NCBI GenBank assembly: GCA_034423015.1
Contig: DAOUJG010000036.1
Span: 41,340 to 105,339, forward strand
Reading direction: 5' to 3'
Source: JAGWBJ01 sp034423015
GTDB taxonomy: Bacteria > Chloroflexota > Dehalococcoidia > Lucifugimonadales > JAGWBF01
Length of the DNA stretch: 64,000 nucleotides
This document shows positions 33,571 through 41,464 of the stretch, one piece after another. Position 1 is the first letter of the stretch; the number at the start of each line of letters is the position of its first letter. Below the pieces are notes generated by a model. That model was not told where the DNA came from. It worked only from the letters and a program-made list of their open reading frames with translations, and did no database searches. Both the position numbers and the translations under genes were made by a program.

Positions 33571-33613
33571 TCCGTCACTCCCGGGCAGGCGGGAGTCCAT
33601 GCCATCCAGGGGC
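33571..33613. repeat. Dispersed repeat with hairpin (TCCGTCACTCCCG...)
   Basis: ACTCCCG (33577-33583) and CGGGAGT (33590-33596) form a hairpin inside tccgtcactcccgggcagg and the following gagtccatgcc. It resembles the CCGTCATTCCCGC-type short dispersed repeats (REP/MITE-like) in many genomes, and the element near 6240 (tgcccgcg, opposite orientation) looks like a shorter relative. It lies between the SppA and second binding-protein genes. Confidence 0.55.
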
Positions 33614-33690
33614 CGGAGGCGTCGGCAGCCAATTCTACTTGAATGTTACGCACATTAGCAACCGACGGATTCCGGGGACCGGCGCGGCCC

Positions 33691-35469
33691 TCAGCGGCGC
33701 CACTCGGCTATGTTCCACATCTCCGTGTCCCAGCCGTTGATCCGCACGCCCCGCAGGGTATTCAGGTGGGCGGAGACGAAGCCCCGGTCCACCAGGGGAA
33801 TCTCGTAGTAGGCCTGCACGTGCATGTCGTTCAGCCGCTTGACCAGCGCCTCCCTCTCGGGGCCGGTGCTGGTCTGGGCAAGCCGGGCGAAGACCTCGTC
33901 GTACTCCGGGTTGCAGGATCGGGCGTTGTTGTCTCCCGACCAGTTGTTGTCCCGGGTCTGGATGTGGCTGCAGAGGGGGCCCGACAGGTACTCCTGGGGG
34001 TCTATGCCGGGGCCCGAGGCGTACATCTGCACGTCGGCGAAGAAGCGGCGGTACGACGCGTCCCTGTCGGCCACCGGGTCGCCGCCGAAGAAGACGCTGG
34101 CGTCGTGGTCCACCAGCTCGGTGTCGATGCCTATCTGGCGCCACCAGTCCTGGATGAGCGCCTGGGTGTCCTGGCGAATGGCGTTGGTCGAGGTCTGGTA
34201 GACGATGCGCAGGGGGGCGCCGTCGTGCTCGCGGACCCCGTCCCCGTCGCCGTCCAGGACGCCGTTCTCGTCCAGGAGGCGGTTGGCGCCCTCGATGTCC
34301 TGGGAGAGGCAGCCGTCGTTGGCGGTGGAGGCATAGATGGGGGGGCCGGCGATCAGGTTGCACTCGGGCTCCCCGGCGAAGCCGTAGAGCCGGCCGGCTA
34401 AGAGGCCGCGGTCGATGGCCATGGACATGGCCTGGCGGATGGGTTGGAAGCTGAGGAAGGGGTGGGGGTTCCGGCCGTCCAGGTACTCGGAGCGGTCGTC
34501 GCCCAGGGCCGGGTCCGCGTTGGTCTGGTTGACCACGATGCGCTCCACGAGGCTGGTGAAGGCCACGGCCACCCTGGCCAGCCCGGTCTCCTCCATCGCG
34601 GCGAGGGTCTCGGGCTCCACCTGCAGGTTCCAGGCGTAGTCGGCCTCCCCCCTCTCCATGACGGCCCGGGCCGCCGAGATGGCGTCGCCCCCGCCCTCGA
34701 GGAGCACCCGGTCGAAATAGGGCCTCTCTCCCCGGTAGAAGGGGTTGCGCTCGTAGACGGCCCGGTCGTTGGTCTTGAAGTCGACGATGCGGTAGGGGCC
34801 GGTGCCGAGGGGCGCGGTGTTCTGCTCCTGGCAGGTGGCGGCGGCCGCGCCGATGCAGCCGGCGAACTGGGCCCCGCTGATGATGGGGGCCCCGGCGCTG
34901 ACGAAGGCGTTGTAGGGATAGGGCGTGGGCGCGTCGAAGGTGATCCGGACGGTGAGGTCGTCGACGGCCTCCACCGAGGCGATGCCGTCGAAGGAGCTCT
35001 CGCCGGTGCAGCCCGTGTCCTCGTCGGTGCAGTAGCGCCAGGTGAATACGGCGTCCTGGGCCGTCACGTCGCTGCCGTCGGACCATTTCAGGCCCTCTTT
35101 CAGCTTCCACGTGATGGACTTCAGGTCCTGGGAGACCCCGCCGTTCTCCAGCGTGGGCACCTGGGCGGCCAGGGCCGGCGCCAGGTTGCCGTCGGGGTCG
35201 TACCTGGCCAGGGGTTCCAGGGTGATGGCCGCGGCGTCCCTGTCCTTGAAGCCCGAGGAGAGGTAGGGGCTGGGCAGGGTCGGCGCCTGCCAGTAGAGGA
35301 TCGTCAGGACCTCCTCGTCCTCCTCCGGGACCGGCGTCTGCGTGGGGGCCGTGGTCGGCTCCGACGTGGGCGCGGGCGCGGCCGTGGGCGTCTCCACGTC
35401 CGCGCCGTTGCAGGCAACGAGCAGGAGCAGGGCAACGAGGCCCAGGACGTATGTCAGGGGTCTGGGCAT
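33691..35469 (-). CDS. ABC transporter substrate-binding lipoprotein, oligopeptide type (second)
   Basis: A 592-residue lipoprotein: signal peptide with lipobox ALLLLVAC (Cys20), a short Thr/Pro linker (ETPTAAPAPTSEPTTAPT) and an SBP family 5 domain with LEPLARYDPDGNLAPALAAQVP, SITWKLKEGLKWSDGSDVTAQDAVFTW, GTGPYRIVDFKTNDRAVYERNPFY and IRQAMSMAIDRGLLAGRLYG. Several cysteine pairs (FTWRYCTDEDTGCTGE) are unusual and may form disulfides outside the cell. The loop LDGDGDGVREHDG resembles a calcium-type loop. ATG at 35469 has GGAAGGAT. An open frame continues upstream to about 35787 but is not coding-like. No permease genes are nearby. Confidence 0.85.
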   Translation of the reverse strand: MPRPLTYVLGLVALLLLVACNGADVETPTAAPAPTSEPTTAPTQTPVPEEDEEVLTILYWQAPTLPSPYLSSGFKDRDAAAITLEPLARYDPDGNLAPALAAQVPTLENGGVSQDLKSITWKLKEGLKWSDGSDVTAQDAVFTWRYCTDEDTGCTGESSFDGIASVEAVDDLTVRITFDAPTPYPYNAFVSAGAPIISGAQFAGCIGAAAATCQEQNTAPLGTGPYRIVDFKTNDRAVYERNPFYRGERPYFDRVLLEGGGDAISAARAVMERGEADYAWNLQVEPETLAAMEETGLARVAVAFTSLVERIVVNQTNADPALGDDRSEYLDGRNPHPFLSFQPIRQAMSMAIDRGLLAGRLYGFAGEPECNLIAGPPIYASTANDGCLSQDIEGANRLLDENGVLDGDGDGVREHDGAPLRIVYQTSTNAIRQDTQALIQDWWRQIGIDTELVDHDASVFFGGDPVADRDASYRRFFADVQMYASGPGIDPQEYLSGPLCSHIQTRDNNWSGDNNARSCNPEYDEVFARLAQTSTGPEREALVKRLNDMHVQAYYEIPLVDRGFVSAHLNTLRGVRINGWDTEMWNIAEWRR

Positions 35470-35794
35470 GGGCGTCCTACATCCTTCCGCCGGCTGGCAT
35501 AGATATCTCGACGAGAGAATCGATCTCCCCGTCGTCCGCTTCTCGCCAAGCCCCAACCAGGGCGAGGGCCCCTCGTGGCGCTGAAAGCTGGGCTTTCGCC
35601 TGTGCCTGGCTATCTCGCTTGACCACTGGCAACACCTCCGGCCCGCGGGCGTACTTGCCAACACCACATATAGTGCTTCAACCGGACGATGAGTGCAACT
35701 TCGATTCTTTGGCTTTGGTGAAGGGCTCTTGCATCGTCGTGCGAGGAGCGTCAAGAGCCGGGCACACACTTCCCAACACGTCTTCACGAACGCA
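35470..35794. other. Intergenic region with no recognisable gene
   Basis: 325 bp between the second binding-protein gene and the TPP enzyme on the minus strand. The minus frame open up to 35787 gives a Cys/Arg-rich peptide unlike a signal peptide, so it is not called. The region probably holds the promoter of the binding-protein gene, but no clear hexamer pair was found. Confidence 0.45.
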
Positions 35795-37483
35795 TCAGGA
35801 CTGTATCAGCCCCTCCTGGGGCATGGTCCAGGGCAGGCTGTAGAACGGCGCGAACTGCGGGGCGCGGGGCACCGGCATCTCCCCAAAGGGCACGTCGATA
35901 ATCACCGGGGCCCGGCGCTCCAACGCCTGCGGAATGAGTGTCTCCAGCTCCGCCGCGTCGCTTGCCCTCATGCCTACCGCGCCGAACGACTCGGCGAACC
36001 TGACGAAGTCCGGGTTGCTGAGGTCGGTCCCATAGGCTCCGCCAAACGCGTCGTCCAGGTCCCGCGCCACGTTGCCGTAGGAGTCGTTGTTGAAGACCAC
36101 GGTCACGACGTCGATGCCGTACCGGACGGCCGTGGCGAGCTCGGACGAGTTGAACATGAACCCGCCGTCCCCGGTCATGCAGACTACGGGGCGGTCGGGC
36201 CTTGCGACCTTGGCTCCCAGGGCCGTGGGGAAGCCGTAACCGAGATTGAACGAGTAGCCGGAGTCTATGTACGTCTTCGGGCAGTGCACCTGCCAGTGAG
36301 TCCGGGCATAGTAGCCGAACTGCGTAACGTCCCAGACTACGAAGGCGTCCTCGGGGACGCCCTTCCGGATCGCTTCCAGGATGGGGTACTGGGGCTCCTT
36401 GAGCCGGATGTCATAGTAGGCTATCAGCCTGCGTGCGGCGCTTACCGCCTCGGCGGGCGAGGGACGGTCTCCCGCCCGGGCCTCGATGAGATGGGGAAGC
36501 AGCGCCTCCATGGTCGTTCCGGCATCGCCGTGCAGGGGAATGGTGTTGGACTGGTGCCTCGTGAGCTCCGTGTCGTCTATGTTGATGTTCACCAGCGTCG
36601 ACGCCTCCTGGGCGGGATAGCCCAGGGAGAAGCGCGCGCCGATTCCTATCACCACGTCGGCGGACTGCATCACCTCGTAGAGCTGGTTCATCTCCTGCCT
36701 CTCGCCCCTGGGGCTGAAGCAAGAGCCGTAGGACAGTGGATGTCCATCGGGGATGACCCCCTTGCCGCCGCTGGACGTGATGACGGGTATGTTCGTCGCC
36801 TCGGCCAGCTTGACCAGCGTCTGCTCCGCATCGGACCGCGCCACGCCGCCCCCCGCGTATATGAGGGGCAGCGAGGACCCGGAGATGACCCTCGCCGCCT
36901 CCCGAAGGTCTTCCGGGCTGGGCACGATGCGAGAGACGGCGGCGGGACTCCGCAGCCTCACCTCTTCCCGCTCCACCCCGGCTTCGGGCGGCATCTCTAT
37001 CAGGACGGGACGGGGACGGCCGGTGCGCATCTGCCGGAACGCTTCGAACACGGCGTCGGGAACCTCGCGAGGCCTGGATGCCTGTCGCTGCCACTTGGTG
37101 ACGGAGCGCACGGCGCCGCCCTGGTCCGCGATCTCGTGCACGGCGCCAAGGTTCTTGCCGATGGCGCCCCGGGGAATCTGGCCCGCTATGAGGAGTACGG
37201 GCATGGAGCGGGAGTATGCGTTGGCCAGGCCGGAAGCCGCGTTGTAGAGGCCTACGCCCGGGACCACCAGCGCGACCCCCGGCTTGCCCGACGCACGGGC
37301 ATAGCCGTCGGCCATGTACGTCGTCGCCTGTTCGTGGCGTGTGGTGATCATGCGAATGCCGGGCTCGTCCCGGATCGCGGCGACGATGCCGTAAATCTGT
37401 ATGCCCGGTATTCCGAATACGGTCTCCACGCCTTCCCCTACAAGCGATTTGGCAAGCGCTTCACCTCCGCTCAGGTCAACCAT
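35795..37483 (-). CDS. Thiamine-diphosphate enzyme, acetolactate synthase large-subunit-like
   Basis: A 562-residue ThDP enzyme with the three domains of the IlvB/oxalyl-CoA decarboxylase/glyoxylate carboligase group. N-terminal ThDP domain: VFGIPGIQIY and the catalytic glutamate in TTRHEQATTYMADGYARA; central domain: LIYAGGGVARSD; C-terminal ThDP-binding motif MTGDGGFMFNSSELATAV ... VFNNDSYGN (GDG-x-NN). It decarboxylates a 2-oxoacid and transfers the aldehyde. No regulatory small subunit is adjacent, so a catabolic or other carboligase role is as likely as branched-chain synthesis. ATG at 37483 has GGGGGAGG. Confidence 0.85.
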   Translation of the reverse strand: MVDLSGGEALAKSLVGEGVETVFGIPGIQIYGIVAAIRDEPGIRMITTRHEQATTYMADGYARASGKPGVALVVPGVGLYNAASGLANAYSRSMPVLLIAGQIPRGAIGKNLGAVHEIADQGGAVRSVTKWQRQASRPREVPDAVFEAFRQMRTGRPRPVLIEMPPEAGVEREEVRLRSPAAVSRIVPSPEDLREAARVISGSSLPLIYAGGGVARSDAEQTLVKLAEATNIPVITSSGGKGVIPDGHPLSYGSCFSPRGERQEMNQLYEVMQSADVVIGIGARFSLGYPAQEASTLVNINIDDTELTRHQSNTIPLHGDAGTTMEALLPHLIEARAGDRPSPAEAVSAARRLIAYYDIRLKEPQYPILEAIRKGVPEDAFVVWDVTQFGYYARTHWQVHCPKTYIDSGYSFNLGYGFPTALGAKVARPDRPVVCMTGDGGFMFNSSELATAVRYGIDVVTVVFNNDSYGNVARDLDDAFGGAYGTDLSNPDFVRFAESFGAVGMRASDAAELETLIPQALERRAPVIIDVPFGEMPVPRAPQFAPFYSLPWTMPQEGLIQS

Positions 37484-37750
37484 TGTCTTGCCTCCCCCGT
37501 GTGACTGACGCGGCAATGTACTATTCCGGCGACCGGCGAAAGGCGGCCACCTCATCGGTGCGCGCCCATTGTACGCGCGGCTGGGGGTTCTACGCTAGAC
37601 TCAGCTACGGCTGCCAGTCCTCACAGAGTCCAAGGGAGCACAAGGTAGGACTCTCCTATTGCAACGCCGCAGCTCTGGCATCAGAATGCATGCCAGGAGA
37701 GATTGGACCCAACGGGTCCTTCTCTTGCATCACATAAGGGAGGTCCAAGC

Positions 37751-38431
37751 ATGGGCACAATATCCGTGAACCGGCTGGCTGGTCTGTCCCTCATATTCGG
37801 CCCGATAATCGCCTTCGTCTTCTTTCTCATAGAGCCGGGCGGACTGCTGATAGACAGCGCCGAGGTGTCGGACGCTGTCGGCTCCATAACGGCCAAGGGC
37901 GCCAATGCCGCGCTGACCAACGTGACCAACATCGGGATAATCCTTGGCCTGGCCCTGATCCTCTCGGGCCTCTATGCGCTGATGCGGAACGTAACCCTGC
38001 AGGGCAACGGGAAGGCGCTCGTCCAGATGGGCTTCTTCATGATCTTCGTTGGACTGTCCGGTTGGATCCTGGCCAGCGGCATGGACTTCATCCTGGCCGA
38101 TGCCCAGACCAGCGACCAGATTTCGGGAACCGTTCCCGTCTATTACGTCGGCTCCGCCGTCCTGTACGCCGGTGGGATCATGCTGGGCTTCGGCGGCTTC
38201 ATTTTCGCGTTGGGCCTCTCCACGCGGGGCGAGTTCAACCGGATAGTCTCCCTGTTGGCTGCCCTTGTGAGCCTGGCCGTAATGGTCTTCTTCATGATAG
38301 CTATACTCTACAACGACGGCCGGGACACCTTTATCACCCTGGCCCGGGGCTTCTACGTGCTGCTGGTTATCTGGTACGGATATCTGGGCTCCAAGCTGAT
38401 GAACCGGCCCGACCCCGACCTGTGGCAGTAG
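37751..38431 (+). CDS. Six-helix-type membrane protein, unknown function
   Basis: A 226-residue hydrophobic protein starting MGTISVNRLAGLSLIFGPI with an ATG behind GGGAGGT. About six membrane helices can be picked out (for example FGPIIAFVFFLIEPG, IGIILGLALILSGLYALM, LVQMGFFMIFVGLSGWILA, VLYAGGIMLGFGGFIFALGL, LLAALVSLAVMVFFMIAILY, FYVLLVIWYGYLG), no charged motif that names a transporter. It resembles uncharacterised DUF-type membrane proteins of Chloroflexota. Stands alone, divergent from the TPP enzyme. Confidence 0.75.
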   Translation: MGTISVNRLAGLSLIFGPIIAFVFFLIEPGGLLIDSAEVSDAVGSITAKGANAALTNVTNIGIILGLALILSGLYALMRNVTLQGNGKALVQMGFFMIFVGLSGWILASGMDFILADAQTSDQISGTVPVYYVGSAVLYAGGIMLGFGGFIFALGLSTRGEFNRIVSLLAALVSLAVMVFFMIAILYNDGRDTFITLARGFYVLLVIWYGYLGSKLMNRPDPDLWQ

Positions 38432-38455
38432 ACGGAGGCCGGCGCCGGAGCATGG

Positions 38456-38648
38456 TTGGACCAGCGAGCGGCCGGCCCACCCCGCCAAGGCCGTGGCTGG
38501 CCATCACTACCAGTGAGGATTGGTGGAAAGCCCTGTCCATGATGGCTTGAGCGATGTTCAGGCTCTGCATGTGTCCGGTGCCTATGTCATGGTCTGAGAC
38601 CGCGACTTTCCGGCCTTGCCAGGATTCTACCTCACCGCTCTGGCCCAT
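38456..38648 (-). pseudogene. Remnant of a universal stress protein gene
   Basis: The minus frame 38648 to about 38456 reads a piece with VAVSDHDIGTGHMQSLNIAQAIMDRAF and SSLVVMASHGLGGVGRP, which matches the C-terminal part of UspA-type domains (I-x-x-A-x-x-x-x-x-x-D-L-I-V-M-G-S-H-G-x-G-G pattern). No N-terminal ATP-binding part is present and the frame runs into unrelated Arg/Pro-rich sequence, so the gene looks decayed. Confidence is limited because the match is short. Confidence 0.45.
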
Positions 38649-38781
38649 CGACAGCCCTTCGGCTCCGTTCTAGGGACAGGCCCGACCCTCTCTTAGCAGT
38701 AGCAGGGGCTGAGGTACGCGGGTTGCGGCGACAGTATTGCCAATGGCCGATGCGCCGCAGGGCCGCGAGAACCACAGGGGC

Positions 38782-38811
38782 TTGACAGCTATCAGCCTAC
38801 CTCATTACAAT
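38782..38811 (+). promoter_or_regulatory. Sigma70-type promoter of the iron-complex ABC operon
   Basis: TTGACA at 38782-38787 and TACAAT at 38806-38811, spacer 18 bp. It leaves an unusually long leader of about 120 bases before the binding protein start at 38937. Confidence 0.7.
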
Positions 38812-38838
38812 CTCTAGGGTTCCTGTTAATGATATGAG

Positions 38839-38902
38839 ATATCAATACGGGCCCGGCATATCCGGCGCGGATAGCATAGTCCATCGCTGGCAGTATTGAT
38901 AT
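38839..38902 (+). promoter_or_regulatory. Inverted repeat in the transporter leader
   Basis: ATATCAATAC (38839-38848) and GTATTGATAT (38893-38902) are exact inverted copies, 10 bp, 44 bases apart, inside the leader. A smaller hairpin TATCCG-GCG-CGGATA sits between them. In RNA this would be a closed multi-part structure just upstream of the ribosome-binding site; as DNA it could be a pair of operator sites. No known riboswitch core is recognised. Confidence 0.5.
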
Positions 38903-38936
38903 ATACTCTCAATAACTGAAAAGGAGAGATCCGACA

Positions 38937-41447
38937 ATGGCAAACAAACAGGCATGGCTCCTCCCACTGCTCCTTTTGGCTCTCGCAACCGTCCTGGCGT
39001 GTGGCGAGAAGGTGGTAGAGCGGACTGTCGAGGTGCCGGTGGAGCGGACCGTCGAGGTGCCGGTGGACCGGATCGTCGAGGTGCCGGTGGACCGGACTGT
39101 CGAGGTGCAAGTGCCCGTCGTAAAGAACCTTATAGTCAATAATCTTCAGGAGTGCGCCGCTTCCTACGACCAAGAGACCGACTACTTTCCGGACAAGACC
39201 GAAGCTCAATATGCCAACGAGTGGCAGGTCGAGTACTTCAACAACTACAAGGTGCTGACAGTCGATACCGACACCAGCCCGGATGTTCAGAGCAACATCA
39301 AGTACGTCTTGGTGCAGTGTGGGACGCCGGCTCCGGCCCTCTCCGGGGAGCTCGCAGACGCCATGGTCGTCGAGGTCCCTGTCCAACGTTTCTGGGAAGG
39401 TGGCGGGGCGACGTTCGCTGCGTTGGATACCCTTGGTGTCCTGGACTCGCTCATCGGGGTGAATACGCGAACATCCGGTTCGCAGAACCACTTCATTCCG
39501 GATGTCATCGCCCGCGTTGCGCAGGACGACGTACACAAGGAGACGAGCTATGGAGAAGACCTGGAGCTGATCCTCGACGGCGACCCCGACGTCTACTTCC
39601 AGTACAATGGGGACGACTGGCGGAACAACGCCCTCCAGGTCGGCGTGCCTGCCATTCACTACTCGCCTTTCTCGGAAGGCCCGCTGGGTTCCGCCGAGCA
39701 GGTGAAGTTCGTATCGCTGTTCTTCAACCTGGAGGCCCGAGCCGAGAGGTATTTCGACCCGATTGCCCAAGAGTACAACAGGGTCAGGGAGTTGGCCCAG
39801 AGCCAGACCGAATCTCCGACCATCCTTCTGGGCACTATTGCGAGCTCCGGCCAGTTTCAGAGTAGGAATCGCACTCGCCTCGAGTCGATACTGATCGAGG
39901 ACGCGGGAGGCAAACGTCCTCTGCTAACGGCCGTCGACCAGGGTTTCCTGGACGGCACCGCCCACCTGGGCTTCGGAGGAGTTGCCCTGGAGACCGCGCT
40001 GGAGTACGCTCAGGACTCTGAGTATTGGTTCGAGCTGGCGTTCAGGCCGCGGGCCACCAACGTGCCTGAATACCTGGAGCGTAACGTGCTCAACTCGAGC
40101 TTCGTGGCATTGGAGCATGGCAACGCGTTCCACCGGTATGGGCGGGAAGTCGACTACCACAGCACCGGGGCCGTGCGTGTTGACATCCTGCTGAAGGACA
40201 TTGTGAGCATAATCCATCCGGGACTGTTCCCCAATCACCAGCTTGTGTTCCTTGATCGGATCGAAACGGCCGCTGAGATAGGAGTCATCGCGAGCAATCC
40301 GCAAGGACCGGTGGAGGAATACACTGCAGGGGCGGACTACTTTCCTGACAAGGTCGAAGTGAAATGGGCCGAGGACTGGACGGTCACCTATCACGGGAAC
40401 TACAAGGTCGTGAACATGGGCCCTGTGGGCGATGCCAACGCTGGTTCCCGGGAGACCTACGTGCTCGTTCAGAAGGGAACGCCGGCGCCGGAGCTCACCG
40501 GCAATCTCGCTGGGGCTCATATCGTCCCGATCCCTGTGGAACGGGTCTACGAGAACTCCCGCGGCGCATCACTTGTGACGGCGCTGGAACACCTGGGCGA
40601 AGCGGAGTCTCTGATAGGGCTGGGGTACCTTCCCAGCGGCGACGTCTCCCAGACCACGCCCGAGCTGGCCCGACGGTACGAGTCCGACGGCTTCCTGATT
40701 ACTGGAGCGGCAGACGCGTGGGAGCCGGTGGTGGCAGCCGAGCCGGACATGGTGGTCGTCCCGTTCAACGCTAGCCAGCGCGAGAGGGCGCGCTCGCTGG
40801 GCCTGCCTGCTGTGTTCTACAATTCGTTCTGGGAGACACCCCTTGGGTCAGCGGAGCACCTGAAGTTCTGGTCGCTGTTCTTCAACAAGGAGAAACTGGC
40901 GAATGAACTGTTCGCGCCGGTCGAGGAGGCATACGTGGCGCTGGCGGAGCGGGTGGCGAACGCGGTCCCGGCCGCTGACCGCGCCGCGGTGTTGCACGGC
41001 CAGCTCCTCAACGACGGCTCGTGGTTCACGTACGGCCCGGACAGAGTCGACTATCACCTGATCCGCGACGCGGGCGGCACGCCTATGCTGATCGATGAGG
41101 ACATCGCACTGGACGCGTTCGCCCAAATCGCCATGGAGCTGGTGCTGGAGATAGTACCGGACGCCGACTTCTGGTGGAACGCTACGCACATCGCCATCGT
41201 GTCCGGCTTGGACATGTCGGATGGGGACGCGTGGGTGAGCGACAAACCGCTCTACGGTGAGCTGGACCCGCTGCGGAACGGGGATGCGTTCCACCACTTC
41301 AAGCCCGGTAATGACGACTACTTCAAGACCGCTCTCAACTACCGGGCCGACCTCCTGCTGAAGGACCTCGTGAGTATCCTCCACCCAGAGTTGGTGCCGA
41401 ACCACGAGACCCTATGGCTGGAGCTCATAACTCCTCCTTCGAGTTGA
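38937..41447 (+). CDS. Tandem double-domain iron-complex-type substrate-binding lipoprotein
   Basis: An 836-residue lipoprotein, about twice normal length. Signal peptide and lipobox TVLAC (Cys22), then a repeat linker of VERTVEVPV-type units (about 24-60). Two homologous periplasmic binding domains follow: the first starts near residue 80 (YDQETDYFPDKTE), the second near 461 (YTAGADYFPDKVE). Both contain the same landmarks: YVLVQ-C/K-GTPAP, LDTLGVLDSLIGV or LEHLGEAESLIGL, GPLGSAEQVKF or TPLGSAEHLKF, HGNAFHRY or NGDAFHHF and LLKDIVSIIHPGL or LLKDLVSILHPEL. This is an iron-siderophore/vitamin-B12-type binding fold. It lies just before the FecCD-like permease and ATPase of the same operon. The two halves are diverged, so they may bind different ligands. 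Confidence 0.85.
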   Translation: MANKQAWLLPLLLLALATVLACGEKVVERTVEVPVERTVEVPVDRIVEVPVDRTVEVQVPVVKNLIVNNLQECAASYDQETDYFPDKTEAQYANEWQVEYFNNYKVLTVDTDTSPDVQSNIKYVLVQCGTPAPALSGELADAMVVEVPVQRFWEGGGATFAALDTLGVLDSLIGVNTRTSGSQNHFIPDVIARVAQDDVHKETSYGEDLELILDGDPDVYFQYNGDDWRNNALQVGVPAIHYSPFSEGPLGSAEQVKFVSLFFNLEARAERYFDPIAQEYNRVRELAQSQTESPTILLGTIASSGQFQSRNRTRLESILIEDAGGKRPLLTAVDQGFLDGTAHLGFGGVALETALEYAQDSEYWFELAFRPRATNVPEYLERNVLNSSFVALEHGNAFHRYGREVDYHSTGAVRVDILLKDIVSIIHPGLFPNHQLVFLDRIETAAEIGVIASNPQGPVEEYTAGADYFPDKVEVKWAEDWTVTYHGNYKVVNMGPVGDANAGSRETYVLVQKGTPAPELTGNLAGAHIVPIPVERVYENSRGASLVTALEHLGEAESLIGLGYLPSGDVSQTTPELARRYESDGFLITGAADAWEPVVAAEPDMVVVPFNASQRERARSLGLPAVFYNSFWETPLGSAEHLKFWSLFFNKEKLANELFAPVEEAYVALAERVANAVPAADRAAVLHGQLLNDGSWFTYGPDRVDYHLIRDAGGTPMLIDEDIALDAFAQIAMELVLEIVPDADFWWNATHIAIVSGLDMSDGDAWVSDKPLYGELDPLRNGDAFHHFKPGNDDYFKTALNYRADLLLKDLVSILHPELVPNHETLWLELITPPSS
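39014..39109 (+). repeat. Four 24-bp tandem units encoding the VExTVEVP linker
   Basis: A 24-base unit close to gtggagcggaccgtcgaggtgccg is repeated about four times, encoding VERTVEVP-like octapeptides in the linker just after the lipid-anchored cysteine. Copies differ by a few bases. Such repeat linkers can change length by slippage. Confidence 0.85.
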
Positions 41448-41464
41448 GATCGAGAAACCAGGCA

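Larger units (their letters stand above)
38649..38936 (+). other. Intergenic region and leader of the double binding-protein operon
   Basis: 288 bp that hold the promoter at 38782-38811, a roughly 120-base leader with a long inverted repeat (38839-38902) and the ribosome-binding site AAAAGGAGAG just before the ATG at 38937. No coding frame with support is present before 38937. Confidence 0.6.

Noticed and set aside
26104..35502. Several long open frames in other phases of the GMC gene and antisense to the binding proteins
   Set aside because: Gly/Arg/Pro- or Val/Gly/His-rich shadows with no domain, while the chosen frames have complete family motifs.
35470..35787. Upstream in-frame extension of the second binding protein
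   Set aside because: The extension lacks signal-peptide character, while the ATG at 35469 gives a proper lipoprotein signal.
38839..38902. Cobalamin riboswitch in the transporter leader
   Set aside because: No B12-box-like sequence or riboswitch core is visible; only the inverted repeat is supported.
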